A DNA stretch of 64,000 bases from Phaseolus vulgaris (taxonomy: Eukaryota > Streptophyta > Magnoliopsida > Fabales > Fabaceae), in assembly GCF_000499845.2 (NCBI RefSeq), contig NW_027174133.1, positions 1 through 64,000 on the forward strand, in the 5' to 3' direction. This document shows, piece after piece, positions 46,501 to 59,935 of this stretch. A program made the position numbers and the translations under genes. The notes beneath the pieces were generated by a model. That model was not told the DNA's origin. It was given only the letters and a program-made list of their open reading frames with translations, and searched no databases. Position 1 is the first letter of the stretch; each line of letters begins with the position of its first letter.

Positions 46501-49500
46501 CTTTGAAAACCAATTTCATGTGTTAAATTGTGTTTTGATTTCTTTTATACAATCTTAGTCTATTAATTGATTGAAACACTTATGAATATCTTTGAAAAAC
46601 AATTTCATGTGTTTAAAATTGTGTTTTCATATGTTTAATATATTTTTTACAATCTAAGGTCTATTAATGGATTCAAACACTTATGATACCTTTGAAAAAC
46701 CATTTCATGTATTCAAATTATATTTTGATATGTTCAATACTTCTTTTACAATCTAAGGTCTATTAATTGATTGAAACACTTATGATATCTTTGAAAAGCA
46801 ATTTCATGTGTTAAAATTGTGTTTTGATAAGTTTAATACTTCTTTCATTTACAATCTAAGGTTTTATAACCTAGGAGACTATAACAAAGTGAATGTTCTG
46901 TATAATAATAATAGTTTAAAAATATCTTAACTATTGAAAACATGCGTATTACTTAACTAAATGTTTGCAACTTGATCTTTTCGCTATTAATTGATTGTAA
47001 ACACTTATGATATCTTTAAAAACCAATTTCATGTGTGTGAAATGTTGTTTTGATATGTTTAATATTTCTTTTACAATCATAGTCTATTAATTGATTGAAA
47101 CATTTATGAATATCTTTGAAAAACAATTTCATGTGTTTAAAATTTTGTTTTCATATGTTTAATATATTTTTTACAATCTAAGGTCTATTAATTGATTCAA
47201 ACACTTATGATACCTTTGAAAAACCATTTCATGTGTTCAAATTGTATTTTGATATGTTCAATACTTCTTTTACATTCTAAGGTCTATTAATTGATTGAAA
47301 CACTTATGATATATTTGAAAAAAAATTTCATGTGTTAAAATTGTGTTTTGATATGTTTAATACTTCTTTCATTTACAATCTAAGGTTTTATAACCTAGGA
47401 AACTATAACAATGTGAATGTTCTGTATAATAATAGTTTAAAAGTATCTTAACTATTGAAAACAAGCGTCTTACTTAACTAAATGTTTGCAACTTGTTCTT
47501 TTCGCTATTAATTGATTGAAAACACTTATGATATCTTTGAAAACCAATTTCATGTGTTAAATTGTGTTTTGATTTCTTTTATACAATCTTAGTCTATTAA
47601 TTGATTGAAACACTTATGAATATCTTTAAAAAACAATTTCATGTGTTTAAAATTGTGTTTTCATATGTTTAATATATTTTTTACAATATAAGGTCTATTA
47701 ATTGATTCAAACGCTTATGATACCTTTGGAAAACCATTTCACGTGTTTAAATTATATTTTGATATGTTCAATACTTCTTTTACAATCTAAGGTCTATTAA
47801 TTGATTAAAACACTTATGATATCTCTGAAAAACCATAACTGTGTTCAAATTGTATTTTGATATGTTCAATACTCCTTTTACAATCTAAGGTCTATTAATT
47901 GAGTGAAACACTTATGATATCTTTGAAAAACAATTTAATGTGTTAAAATTTTGTTTTGATATGTTAAATACTTCTTTCATTTACAATCTAAGGTTTTATA
48001 ACCTAGGAAACTATAACAAAATGAATGTTCTGTATAATAATAGTTTAAAAGTATCTTAACTATTGAAAACAAGCGTATTACTGAACTAAATGTTTGCAAC
48101 TTGTTCTTTTCGCTATTAATTGATTGAAAACACTTATGATATCTTTGAAAACCAATTTCATGTGTGTAAAATTGTGTTTTGATATGTTTAATATTTCTTT
48201 TACAATCTTAGTCTATTAATTGATTGAAACACTTATGAATATCTTTGAAAAACAATTTCATGTGTTTAAAATTGTGTTTTCATATGTTTAATATATTTTT
48301 TACAATCTAAGGTCTATTAATGGATTCAAACACTTATGATACCTTTGAAAAACCATTTCATGTATTCAAATTATATTTTGATATGTTCAATACTTCTTTT
48401 ACAATCTAAGGTCTATTAATTGATTGAAACACTTATGATATCTTTGAAAAGCAATTTCATGTGTTAAAATTGTGTTTTGATAAGTTTAATACTTCTTTCA
48501 TTTACAATCTAAGGTTTTATAACCTAGGAGACTATAACAAAGTGCATGTTCTGTATAATAATAATAGTTTAAAAATATCTTAACTATTGAAAACAAGCGT
48601 ATTACTTAACTAAATGTTTGCAACTTGATCTTTTCGCTATTAATTGATTGTAAACACTTATGATATCTTTAAAAACCAATTTCATGTGTGTGAAATGTTG
48701 TTTTGATATGTTTAATATTTCTTTTACAATCATAGTCTATTAATTGATTGAAACATTTATGAATATCTTTGAAAAACAATTTCATGTGTTTAAAATTTTG
48801 TTTTCATATGTTTAATATATTTTTTACAATCTAAGGTCTATTAATGGATTCAAACACTTATGATACCTTTGAAAAACCATTTCATGTGTTCAAATTGTAT
48901 TTTGATATGTTCAATACTTCTTTTACATTCTAAGGTCTATTAATTGATTGAAACACTTATGATATATTTGAAAAAAAATTTCATGTGTTAAAATTGTGTT
49001 TTGATATGTTTAATACTTCTTTCATTTACAATCTAAGGTTTTATAACCTAGGAAACTATAACAATGTGAATGTTCTGTATAATAATAGTTTAAAAGTATC
49101 TTAACTATTGAAAACAAGCGTCTTACTTAACTAAATGTTTGCAACTTGTTCTTTTCGCTATTAATTGATTGAAAACACTTATGATATCTTTGAAAACCAA
49201 TTTCATGTGTTAAATTGTGTTTTGATTTCTTTTATACAATCTTAGTCTATTAATTGATTGAAACACTTATGAATATCTTTAAAAAACAATTTCATGTGTT
49301 TAAAATTGTGTTTTCATATGTTTAATATATTTTTTACAATCTAAGGTCTATTAATTGATTCAAACGCTTATGATACCTTTGGAAAACCATTTCACGTGTT
49401 TAAATTATATTTTGATATGTTCAATACTTCTTTTACAATCTAAGGTCTATTAATTGATTAAAACACTTATGATATCTCTGAAAAACCATAACTGTGTTCA

Positions 49501-52500
49501 AATTGTATTATGATATGTTCAATACTCCTTTTACAATCTAAGGTCTATTAATTGAGTGAAACACTTATGATATCTTTGAAAAACAATTTAATGTGTTAAA
49601 ATTTTGTTTTGATATGTTAAATACTTCTTTCATTTACAATCTAAGGTTTTATAACCTAGGAAACTATAACAAAGTGAATGTTCTGTATAATAATAGTTTA
49701 AAAGTATCTTAACTATTGAAAACAAGCGTATTACTTAATTAAATGTTTGCAACTTGTTCTTTTCGCTATTAATTGATTGAAAACACTTATGATATCTTTG
49801 AAAACCAATTTCATGTGTGTAAAATTGTGTTTTGATATGTTTAATATTTCTTACACAATCTTAGTCTATTAATTGATTGAAACAGTTATGAATATCATTG
49901 AAAAACAATTTCATGTGTTTAAAATTGTGTTTTCATATGTTTAATATATTTTTTACAATCTAAGGTCTATTAATTGATTCAAACACTTATGATACCTTTG
50001 AAAAACCATTTCATGCGTTCAAATTGTATTTTGATATGTTCAATACTTCTTTTACAATCTAAGGTCTATTAATTGATTGAAACACTTAAGATATCTCTGA
50101 AAAACCATAACTGTGTTCAAATTGTATTTTGATATGTTCAATACTCCTTTTACAATCTAAGGTTTATTAATTGATTGAAACACTTATGATATCTTTGAAA
50201 AACAATTTAATGTGTCAAAATTGTGTTTTGATATGTTAAATACTTCTTTCATTTACAATCTAAGGTTTTATAACCTAGGAAAGTATAACAATGTGAATGT
50301 TCTGTATAATAATAGTTTAAAAGTATCTTAACTATTGAAAACAAGCGTATTACTGAACTAAATGTTTGCAACTTATGATATCTTTGAAAACCAATTTCAT
50401 GTGTGTAAAATTGTGTTTTGATATGTTTAATATTTCTTTTACAATCTTAGTCTATTAATTGATTGAAACACTTATGAATATCTTTGAAAAACAATTTCAT
50501 GTGTTTAAAATTGTGTTTTCATATGTTTAATATATTTTTTACAATCTAAGGTCTATTAATGGATTCAAACACTTATGATACCTTTGAAAAACCATTTCAT
50601 GTATTCAAATTATATTTTGATATGTTCAATACTTCTTTTACAATCTAAGGTCTATTAATTGATTGAAACACTTATGATATCTTTGAAAAGCAATTTCATG
50701 TGTTAAAATTGTGTTTTGATAAGTTTAATACTTCTTTCATTTACAATCTAAGGTTTTATAACCTAGGAAACTATAACAAAGTGAATGTTCTGTATAATAA
50801 TAATAGTTTAAAAATATCTTAACTATTGAAAACAAGCGTATTACTTAACTAAATGTTTGCAACTTGATCTTTTCGCTATTAATTGATTGTAAACACTTAT
50901 GATATCTTTGAAAACCAATTTCATGTGTGTGAAATGTTGTTTTGATATGTTTAATATTTCTTTTATAATCATAGTCTATTAATTGATTGAAACATTTATG
51001 AATATCTTTGAAAAACAATTTCATGTGTTTAAAATTTTGTTTTCATATGTTTAATATATTTTTTACAATCTAAGGTCTATTAATGGATTCAAACACTTAT
51101 GATACCTTTGAAAAACCATTTCATGTGTTCAAATTGTATTTTGATATGTTCAATACTTCTTTTACATTCTAAGGTCTATTAATTGATTGAAACACTTATG
51201 ATATATTTGAAAAAAAATTTCATGTGTTAAAATTGTGTTTTGATATGTTTAATACTTCTTTCATTTACAATCTAAGGTTTTATAACCTAGGAAACTATAA
51301 CAATGTGAAAGTTCTGTATAATAATAGTTTAAAAGTATCTTAACTATTGAAAACAAGCGTATTACTTAACTAAATGTTTGCAACTTGTTCTTTTCGCTAT
51401 TAATTGATTGAAAACACTTATGATATCTTTGAAAACCAATTTCATGTGTGTAAAATTGTGTTTTGATATGTTTAATATTTCTTTTACAATCTTAGTCTAT
51501 TAATTGATTGAAACACTTATGAATATCTTTGAAAAACAATTTCATGTGTTTAAAATTTTGTTTTCATATGTTTAATATATTTTTTACAATCTAAGGTCTA
51601 TTAATGGATTCAAACACTTATGATACCTTTGAAAAACCATTTCATGTATTCAATTTATATTTTGATATGTTCAATACTTCTTTTACAATCTAAGGTCTAT
51701 TAATTGATTGAAACACTTATGATATCTTTGAAAAGCAATTTCATGTGTTAAAATTGTGTTTTGATAAGTTTAATACTTCTTTCATTTACAATCTAAGGTT
51801 TTATAACCTAGGAAACTATAACAAAGTGAATGTTCTGTATAATAATAATAGTTTAAAAATATCTTAACTATTGAAAACAAGCGTATTACTTAAACAAATG
51901 TTTGCAACTTGATCTTTTCGCTATTAATTGATTGTAAACACTTATGATATCTTTGAAAACCAATTTCATGTGTGTGAAATGTTGTTTTGATATGTTTAAT
52001 ATTTCTTTTACAATCATAGTCTATTAATTGATTGAAACATTTATGAATATCTTTGAAAAACAATTTCATGTGTTTAAAATTTTGTTTTCATATGTTTAAT
52101 ATATTTTTTACAATCTAAGGTCTATTAATTGATTCAAACACTTATGATACCTTTGAAAAACCATTTCATGTGTTCAAATTGTATTTTGATATGTTCAATA
52201 CTTCTTTTACATTCTAAGGTCTATTAATTGATTGAAACACTTATGATATATTTGAAAAAAAAATTCATGTGTTAAAATTGTGTTTTGATATGTTTAATAC
52301 TTCTTTCATTTACAATCTAAGGTTTTATAACCTAGGAAACTATAACAATGTGAATGTTCTGTATAATAATAGTTTAAAAGTATCTTAACTATTGAAAACA
52401 AGCGTATTACTTAACTAAATGTTTGCAACTTGTTCTTTTCGCTATTAATTGACTGAAAACACTTATGATATCTTTGAAAACCAATTTCATGTGTTAAATA

Positions 52501-55500
52501 GTGTTTTGATTTCTTTTATACAATCTTAGTCTATTAATTGATTGAAACACTTATGAATATCTTTGAAAAACAATTTCATGTGTTTAAAATTGTGTTTTCA
52601 TATGTTTAATATATTTTTTACAATCTAAGGTCTATTAATGGATTCAAACACTTATGATACCTTTGAAAAACCATTTCATGTATTCAAATTATATTTTGAT
52701 ATGTTCAATACTTCTTTTACAATCTAAGGTCTATTAATTGATTGAAACACTTATGATATCTTTGAAAAGCAATTTCATGTGTTAAAATTGTGTTTTGATA
52801 AGTTTAATACTTCTTTCATTTACAATCTAAGGTTTTATAACCTAGGAAACTATAACAAAGTGAATGTTCTGTATAATAATAATAGTTTAAAAATATCTTA
52901 ACTATTGAAAACAAGCGTATTACTTAACTAAATGTTTGCAACTTGATCTTTTCGCTATTAATTGATTGTAAACACTTATGATATCTTTGAAAACCAATTT
53001 CATGTGTGTGAAATGTTGTTTTGATATGTTTAATATTTCTTTTATAATCATAGTCTATTAATTGATTGAAACATTTATGAATATCTTTGAAAAACAATTT
53101 CATGTGTTTAAAATTTTGTTTTGATATGTTCAATACTTCTTTTACAATCTAAGGTCTATTAATTTATTGAAACACTTAAGATATCTCTGAAAAACCATAA
53201 CTGTGTTCAAATTGTATTTTGATATGTTCAATACTCCTTTTACAATCTAAGGTTTATTAATTGATTGAAACACTTATGATATCTTTGAAAAACAATTTAA
53301 TGTGTCAAAATTGTGTTTTGATATGTTAAATACTTCTTTCATTTACAATCTAAGGTTTTATAACCTAGGAAAGTATAACAATGTGAATGTTCTGTATAAT
53401 AATAGTTTAAAAGTATCTTAACTATTGAAAACAAGCGTATTACTGAACTAAATGTTTGCAACTTGTTCTTTTCGCTATTAATTGATTGAAAACACTTATG
53501 ATATCTTTGAAAACCAATTTCATGTGTGTGAAATGTTGTTTTGATATGTTTAATATTTCTTTTATAATCATAGTCTATTAATTGATTGAAACATTTATGA
53601 ATATCTTTGAAAAACAATTTCATGTGTTTAAAATTTTGTTTTCATATGTTTAATATATTTTTTACAATCTAAGGTCTATTAATGGATTCAAACACTTATG
53701 ATACCTTTGAAAAACCATTTCATGTATTCAAATTATATTTTGATATGTTCAATACTTCTTTTACAATCTAAGGTCTATTAATTGATTGAAACACTTATGA
53801 TATCTTTGAAAAGCAATTTCATGTGTTAAAATTGTGTTTTGATAAGTTTAATACTTCTTTCATTTACAATCTAAGGTTTTATAACCTAGGAAACTATAAC
53901 AAAGTGAATGTTCTGTATAATAATAATAGTTTAAAAATATCTTAACTATTGAAAACAAGCGTATTACTTAACTAAATGTTTGCAACTTGATCTTTTCGCT
54001 ATTAATTGATTGTAAACACTTATGATATCTTTGAAAACCAATTTCATGTGTGTGAAATGTTGTTTTGATATGTTTAATATTTCTTTTATAATCATAGTCT
54101 ATTAATTGATTGAAACATTTATGAATATCTTTGAAAAACAATTTCATGTGTTTAAAATTTTGTTTTCATATGTTTAATATATTTTTTACAATCTAAGGTC
54201 TATTAATGGATTCAAACACTTATGATACCTTTGAAAAACCATTTCATGTGTTCAAATTGTATTTTGATATGTTCAATACTTCTTTTACATTCTAAGGTCT
54301 ATTAATTGATTGAAACACTTATGATATATTTGAAAAAAAATTTCATGTGTTAAAATTGTGTTTTGATATGTTTAATACTTCTTTCATTTACAATCTAAGG
54401 TTTTATAACCTAGGAAACTATAACAATGTGAAAGTTCTGTATAATAATAGTTTAAAAGTATCTTAACTATTGAAAACAAGCGTATTACTTAACTAAATGT
54501 TTGCAACTTGTTCTTTTCGCTATTAATTGACTGAAAACACTTATGATATCTTTGAAAACCAATTTCATGTGTGTAAAATTGTGTTTTGATATGTTTAATA
54601 TTTCTTTTACAATCTTAGTCTATTAATTGATTGAAACACTTATGAATATCTTTGAAAAACAATTTCATGTGTTTAAAATTGTGTTTTCATATGTTTAATA
54701 TATTTTTTACAATCTAAGGTCTATTAATGGATTCAAACACTTATGATACCTAAGAAAAACCATTTCATGTATTCAATTTATATTTTGATATGTTCAATAC
54801 TTCTTTTACAATCTAAGGTCTATTAATTGATTGAAACACTTATGATATATTTGAAAAAAAATTTCATGTGTTAAAATTGTGTTTTGATATGTTTAATACT
54901 TCTTTCATTTACAATCTAAGGTTTTATAACCTAGGAAACTATAACAATGTGAAAGTTCTGTATAATAATAGTTTAAAAGTATCTTAACTATTGAAAACAA
55001 GCGTATTGTTTAACTAAATGTTTGCAACTTGTTCTTTTCGCTATTAATTGATTGAAAACACTTATGATATCTTTGAAAACCAATTTCATGTGTGTAAAAT
55101 TGTGTTTTGATATGTTTAATATTTCTTTTACAATCTTAGTCTATTAATTGATTGAAACACTTATGAATATCTTTGAAAAACAATTTCATGTGTTTAAAAT
55201 TGTGTTTTCATATGTTTAATATATTTTTTAGAATCTAAGGTCTATTAATGGATTGAAACACTTATGATACCTTTGAAAAACCATTTAATGTGTTCAAATT
55301 ATATTTTGATATGTTCAATACTTCTTTTACAATCTAAGGTCTATTAATTGATTGAAACACTTATGATATCTTTGAAAAACAATTTAATTTGTTAAAATTG
55401 TGTTTTGATAAGTTTAATACTTCTTTCATTTACAATCTAAGGTTTTATAACCTTGGAAACTCTAACAAAGTGAATGTTCTGTATAATAATAGTTTAAAAG

Positions 55501-58389
55501 TATCTTAACTATTGAAAACAAGCGGATTGCTTAACTAAATGTTTGCAACTTATTCTTTTCTTTATTAATTGATAGAAAACACTTATGATATCTCTGAAAA
55601 CCAATTTCATGTGTGTAAAATTTTGATTTGATATGTTTAACATTTCTTTTACAATCTTAGTCTATTAATTGATTGAAACAATAATGAATATCTTTGAAAA
55701 ACAATTTCATGTGTTTAAAATTGTGTTTTCATATGTTTAATATATTTTTTACAATCTAAGGTCTATTAATGGATTCAAACACTTATGATACCTTTGAAAA
55801 ACCATTTCATGTGTTCAAATTATATTTTGATATGTTCAATACTTCTTTTACAATCTAAGGTCTATTAATTGATTGAAACACTTATGATATCTTTGAAAAA
55901 CAATTTTATGTGTTAAAATTGTGTTTTGATAAGTTTAATACTTCTTTCATTTACAATATAAGGTTTTATAACGTAGGAAACTATAAGAAAGAAGTGAATG
56001 TTCTGTATAATAATAATAGTTTAAAAGTATGATAACTATTGAAAACAAGCGTATTACTGAACTAAATGTTTGCAACTTGTTCTTTTCGCTATTACTTTAT
56101 TAAAAAGACTTATGATATCTTTGAAAACCAATTTCATGTGTCTAAAATTGTGTTTTGATATGTTTAATATTTCTTTTACAATCTTAGTCTATTAATTGAT
56201 TGAAACATTTATGAATATCTTTGAAAAACAATTTCATGTGTTTAAAATTGTGTTTTCATATGTTTAATATATTTTTTATAATCTAAGGTCTATTAATTGA
56301 TTCAAACACTTATGATACCTTTGAAAAACCATTTCATGTGTTAAAATTGTGTTTTGATTTCTTTTACAGTCTTAGTCTATTAATTGATTGAAACACTTAT
56401 GAATATCTTTGAAAAACAATTTCATGTGTTAAAATTGTGTTTTGATATGTTTAATACTTCTTTCATTTACAATCTAAGGTTTTATAACCTAGGAAACTAT
56501 AACAAAGTTAATGTTCTGTATGATAATAGTTTAAAACTATCTTAACTATTGAAAACAAGCATATTACTGAACTAAATGTTTGCAACTTGTTCTTTTCGCT
56601 ATTACTTGATTAAAAACACTTATGATATCTTTGAAAACCAATTTCATGTGTGTAAAATTGTGTTTTGATATGTTTAATATTTCTTTTACAATCTTAGTCT
56701 ATTAATTGATTGAAACATTTATGAATATCTTTGAAAAACAATTTCGTATGTTTAAAATTGTGTTTTCATATGTTTAATATATTTTTGACAATCTAAGGTC
56801 TATTAATGGATTTAAACACTTATGATACCTTTGAAAAATCATTTCATGTGTGTAAAATTGTGTTTTGATATGTTTAATATTTCTTTTACAATCATAGTTT
56901 ATTAATTGATTGAAACACTTTTGAATATCTTTGAAAAACAATTTCATGTGTTTAAAATTGTGTTTTCATATGTTTAATATATTTTTTACAATCTAAGGTC
57001 TATTAATTGGTTCAAATACTTATGATACCTTTGCAAAACCATTTCATGTGTTCAAATTATATTTTGATATGTTCAATACTTCTTTTAGAATCTAAGGTCT
57101 ATTAATTGATTCAAACACTTATGATATCTTTGAAAAACAATTTAATTTGTTAAAATTGTGTTTTGATAAGTTTAATACTTCTTTCATTTACAATCTAAGG
57201 TTTTATAACCTTGGTCACTCTAACAAAGTGAATGTTCTGTATAATAATAGTTTAAAAGTATCTTAACTATTGAAAACAAGCGGATTACTTAACTAAATGT
57301 TTGCAACTTGTTCTTTTAGCTATTAATTGATAGAAAACACTTATGATATGTCTCAAAACCAATTTCATGCGTGTAAAATTGTGTTTTGATATGTTTAATA
57401 TTTCTTTTACAATCTTAGTTTATTAATTGATTGAAACACTTATGAATATCTTTGAAAAACAGTTTCATGTGTTTAAAATTGTGTTTTCATATGTTTAATA
57501 TATTTTTTACAATCTAAGGTCTATTAATTGGTTCAAACACTTATGATACCTTTGAAAAACCATTTCATGTGTTCAAATTATATTTTGATATGTTCAATAC
57601 TTCTTTTACAATCTAAGGTCTATTAATTGATTGACACACTTATGATATCTTTGAAAAACAATTTCATCTGTTAAAATTGTGTTTTGATAAGTTTAATACT
57701 TCTTTCAATTACAATCTAAGGTTCTATAACCTAGGAAACTATAACAAAGTGAATGTTCTGTATAATAATAATAGTTTAAAAGTATCTTAACTATTGAAAA
57801 CAAGCGTATTACTTAACTAAATGTTTGCAACTTGTTCTTTTCGCTATTACTTGATTAAAAACACTTATGATATCCTTGAAAACCAATTTCATGTGTGTAA
57901 AATTGTGTTTTGATATGTTTAATATTTCTTTTACAATCTTAGTCTATTAATTAATTGAAACGCTTATGAATATCTTTGAAAAACAATTTCATGTGTTTAA
58001 AATTTTCTTTTCATATGTTTAATATATTTTTTACAATCTAAGGTCTATTAATTGGTTCAAATACTTATGATACCTTTGAAAAACCATTTCATGTGTTCAA
58101 ATTATATTTTGTAATGTTCAATACTTCTTTTACAATCTAAGGTCTATTAATTGATTGAAACACTTATGATATCTTTGAAAAACAATTTCATGTGTTAAAA
58201 TTGTGTTTTGATATGTTTAATACTTCTTTCATTTACAATCTAAGGTTTTATAACCTTGGAAACTATAAGAAAGTGAGTGTTTTGTATAATAATAGTTTAA
58301 AAGTATCTTAACTATTGAAAACAAGCGTATTACTTAACTAAATATTTGCAACTTGTTCTTTTCGCTATTAATTGATTGAAAACACTTAT

Positions 58390-59334
58390 TGATCCTGCCG
58401 GTTGACCAAAACGCAAGAATCTTGCCACGTCAAAGGTATCTCCCTCTGGATCGGCTTTGCACCACGCTGGCTTCCGTCCTTCACATCTCGATTCGCCTCA
58501 GGAACCTGAAAAAGACAGAGTGGGGCCGCTACGGCCGATCGCGCTCCGACGCTCAAGTCAGTGACAGAATCACCAAAACTCTAAGAGAGAAAAGCTAAAA
58601 CTCAAGGAACCGTGCAAAATCTCTCTCAGCGTACTCAAGTGTTCACAAAGCGTAAAGAAGTGTTCTAAACGCGCGTACCTCAAAATCTGTTAAGAGTTCC
58701 TTATATACCTGTGCATTTTCTCTCTCCTAACAGTTACACCTCTGGATACGTGGCTCGCATCCAGCTGTACACGTGTCACCATCTGGAACGTCTTCTGCTT
58801 GAGCGCCACTTCTACTCTTCAGGCTGTTCGACTAAGTTACTCAGGTGAGGAGCAACTCGGGGCATAGCTGCCTTGGAGCGCGATCTCTTCTAATGGCGGG
58901 CACGGGGTGTCACCATGCACACCTTCTCTGTGGTCTCGCCTGCCGCTATCACGATCTGCATTACTTGCTCATCGTGCATGTTCTGGTAAACTGTTCCCTA
59001 GCCTCAACCTCTGGCTAGGGAATGATCATCTGATAATTTCATCCTTCGTACTCGTGCCCTTTGAAAGCCTTAAACAAGCTTTCCTGATCTTTCGGCGATG
59101 TCCCTCTCGGCGATCTCTGACCACTTGGTCGTCTAAGCCCGCAGACGACAACTACGACACAAGCCTAGTGACCGCCGATTTAGATATGCTAGAGATCGGA
59201 GCACGCCAACTTAACGATTGGCGACTACACAGACTTCCCAATGTCCTTCCCTTCTGTCAGCCAGGTGTTCCGTTCAACACGCCTATATTTTCGCTTGTTG
59301 CCACGTCATCATTCCTGACCACCGGGTCGGTACA
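58390..59334 (-). repeat. 3' LTR of fragment B
   Basis: 945 bases, minus strand TGTACC...GGATCA, aligning to 24058-25003. TATA box on the minus strand at 58701-58708. Confidence 0.75.
58701..58708 (-). promoter_or_regulatory. TATA box in LTR of fragment B
   Basis: Minus strand GTATATAA, same context as 24369-24376. Confidence 0.6.
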
Positions 59335-59350
59335 CAAGCCCCCCAGTCTT
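59335..59350 (-). other. Polypurine tract of fragment B
   Basis: Minus strand aagactggggggcttg directly before the LTR start. Confidence 0.7.
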
Positions 59351-59686
59351 AAGCGAAGACTTGTCCAGCGAAAAGACTAAGAGGTCACATCACTGTCGAT
59401 CTACGTGGCGCTGGCGCGGAATTCCGAACGTCCGTACCCTCTTCTTTCCTGACGCTCCACCAAACCCCTTTTTCTAATCGCTCGACACGTGGCTTCATCA
59501 ACGGTCATCTTCAGCTGTCGTATGCGTTTCCGAAAACGTTCGAAAAACCCTTAAACCCCTTACACTTCCACTGTTCTATCATCTTTCTGCACTCTCAAAC
59601 GTTCTAAGTTTTTCTCTGCAAACCCACGAAGCTTCTCAACTCTCTCAAACTCCAACTCTCTTCAACGCTCATCCGATCACAAAAAG

Positions 59687-59927
59687 GTACCTCTTTTACT
59701 TCTTCTGTTGATATTTGCTGCATTTTAACCGATTCGCATCATCCATTATCTGTCTGGTGCATACGTTGTGGGCTGTTTTTTTTTTCTTTTCTCCTTCTCT
59801 CGTAGCTTAGGGCTTTGTTCTTCATCACGTTCATCCCAGCGAACTCTTGTTCGTTCGCTCTGTCTTCTTCGTTCTCAATCGAGTCGTTCTGTTGGCTTTG
59901 TTTCATCCCTTTCATTTTCCTTTGCAG
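59687..59927 (+). other. Predicted 5'-UTR intron (fragment B)
   Basis: Same donor, acceptor and 241-base length as 25356-25596. Confidence 0.45.
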
Positions 59928-59935
59928 TTCCTGCG

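Larger units (their letters stand above)
27046..58389 (+). repeat. AT-rich modular satellite array 2 (about 31.3 kb)
   Basis: Same satellite as array 1. The first measured unit lengths are 509, 521, 521, 510, 409, 509, 409 and 410 (anchors at 27268, 27777, 28298, 28819, 29329, 29738, 30247, 30656 and 31066), adding a three-subunit class of about 410. The middle is very homogeneous and shows dimers and larger duplications (see separate entries). The right edge, from about 55000, is more diverged and resembles array 1. No gene is present; minus-strand open frames at 52924 and 53339 are chance products of repeats lacking stops in that frame. Confidence 0.95.
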
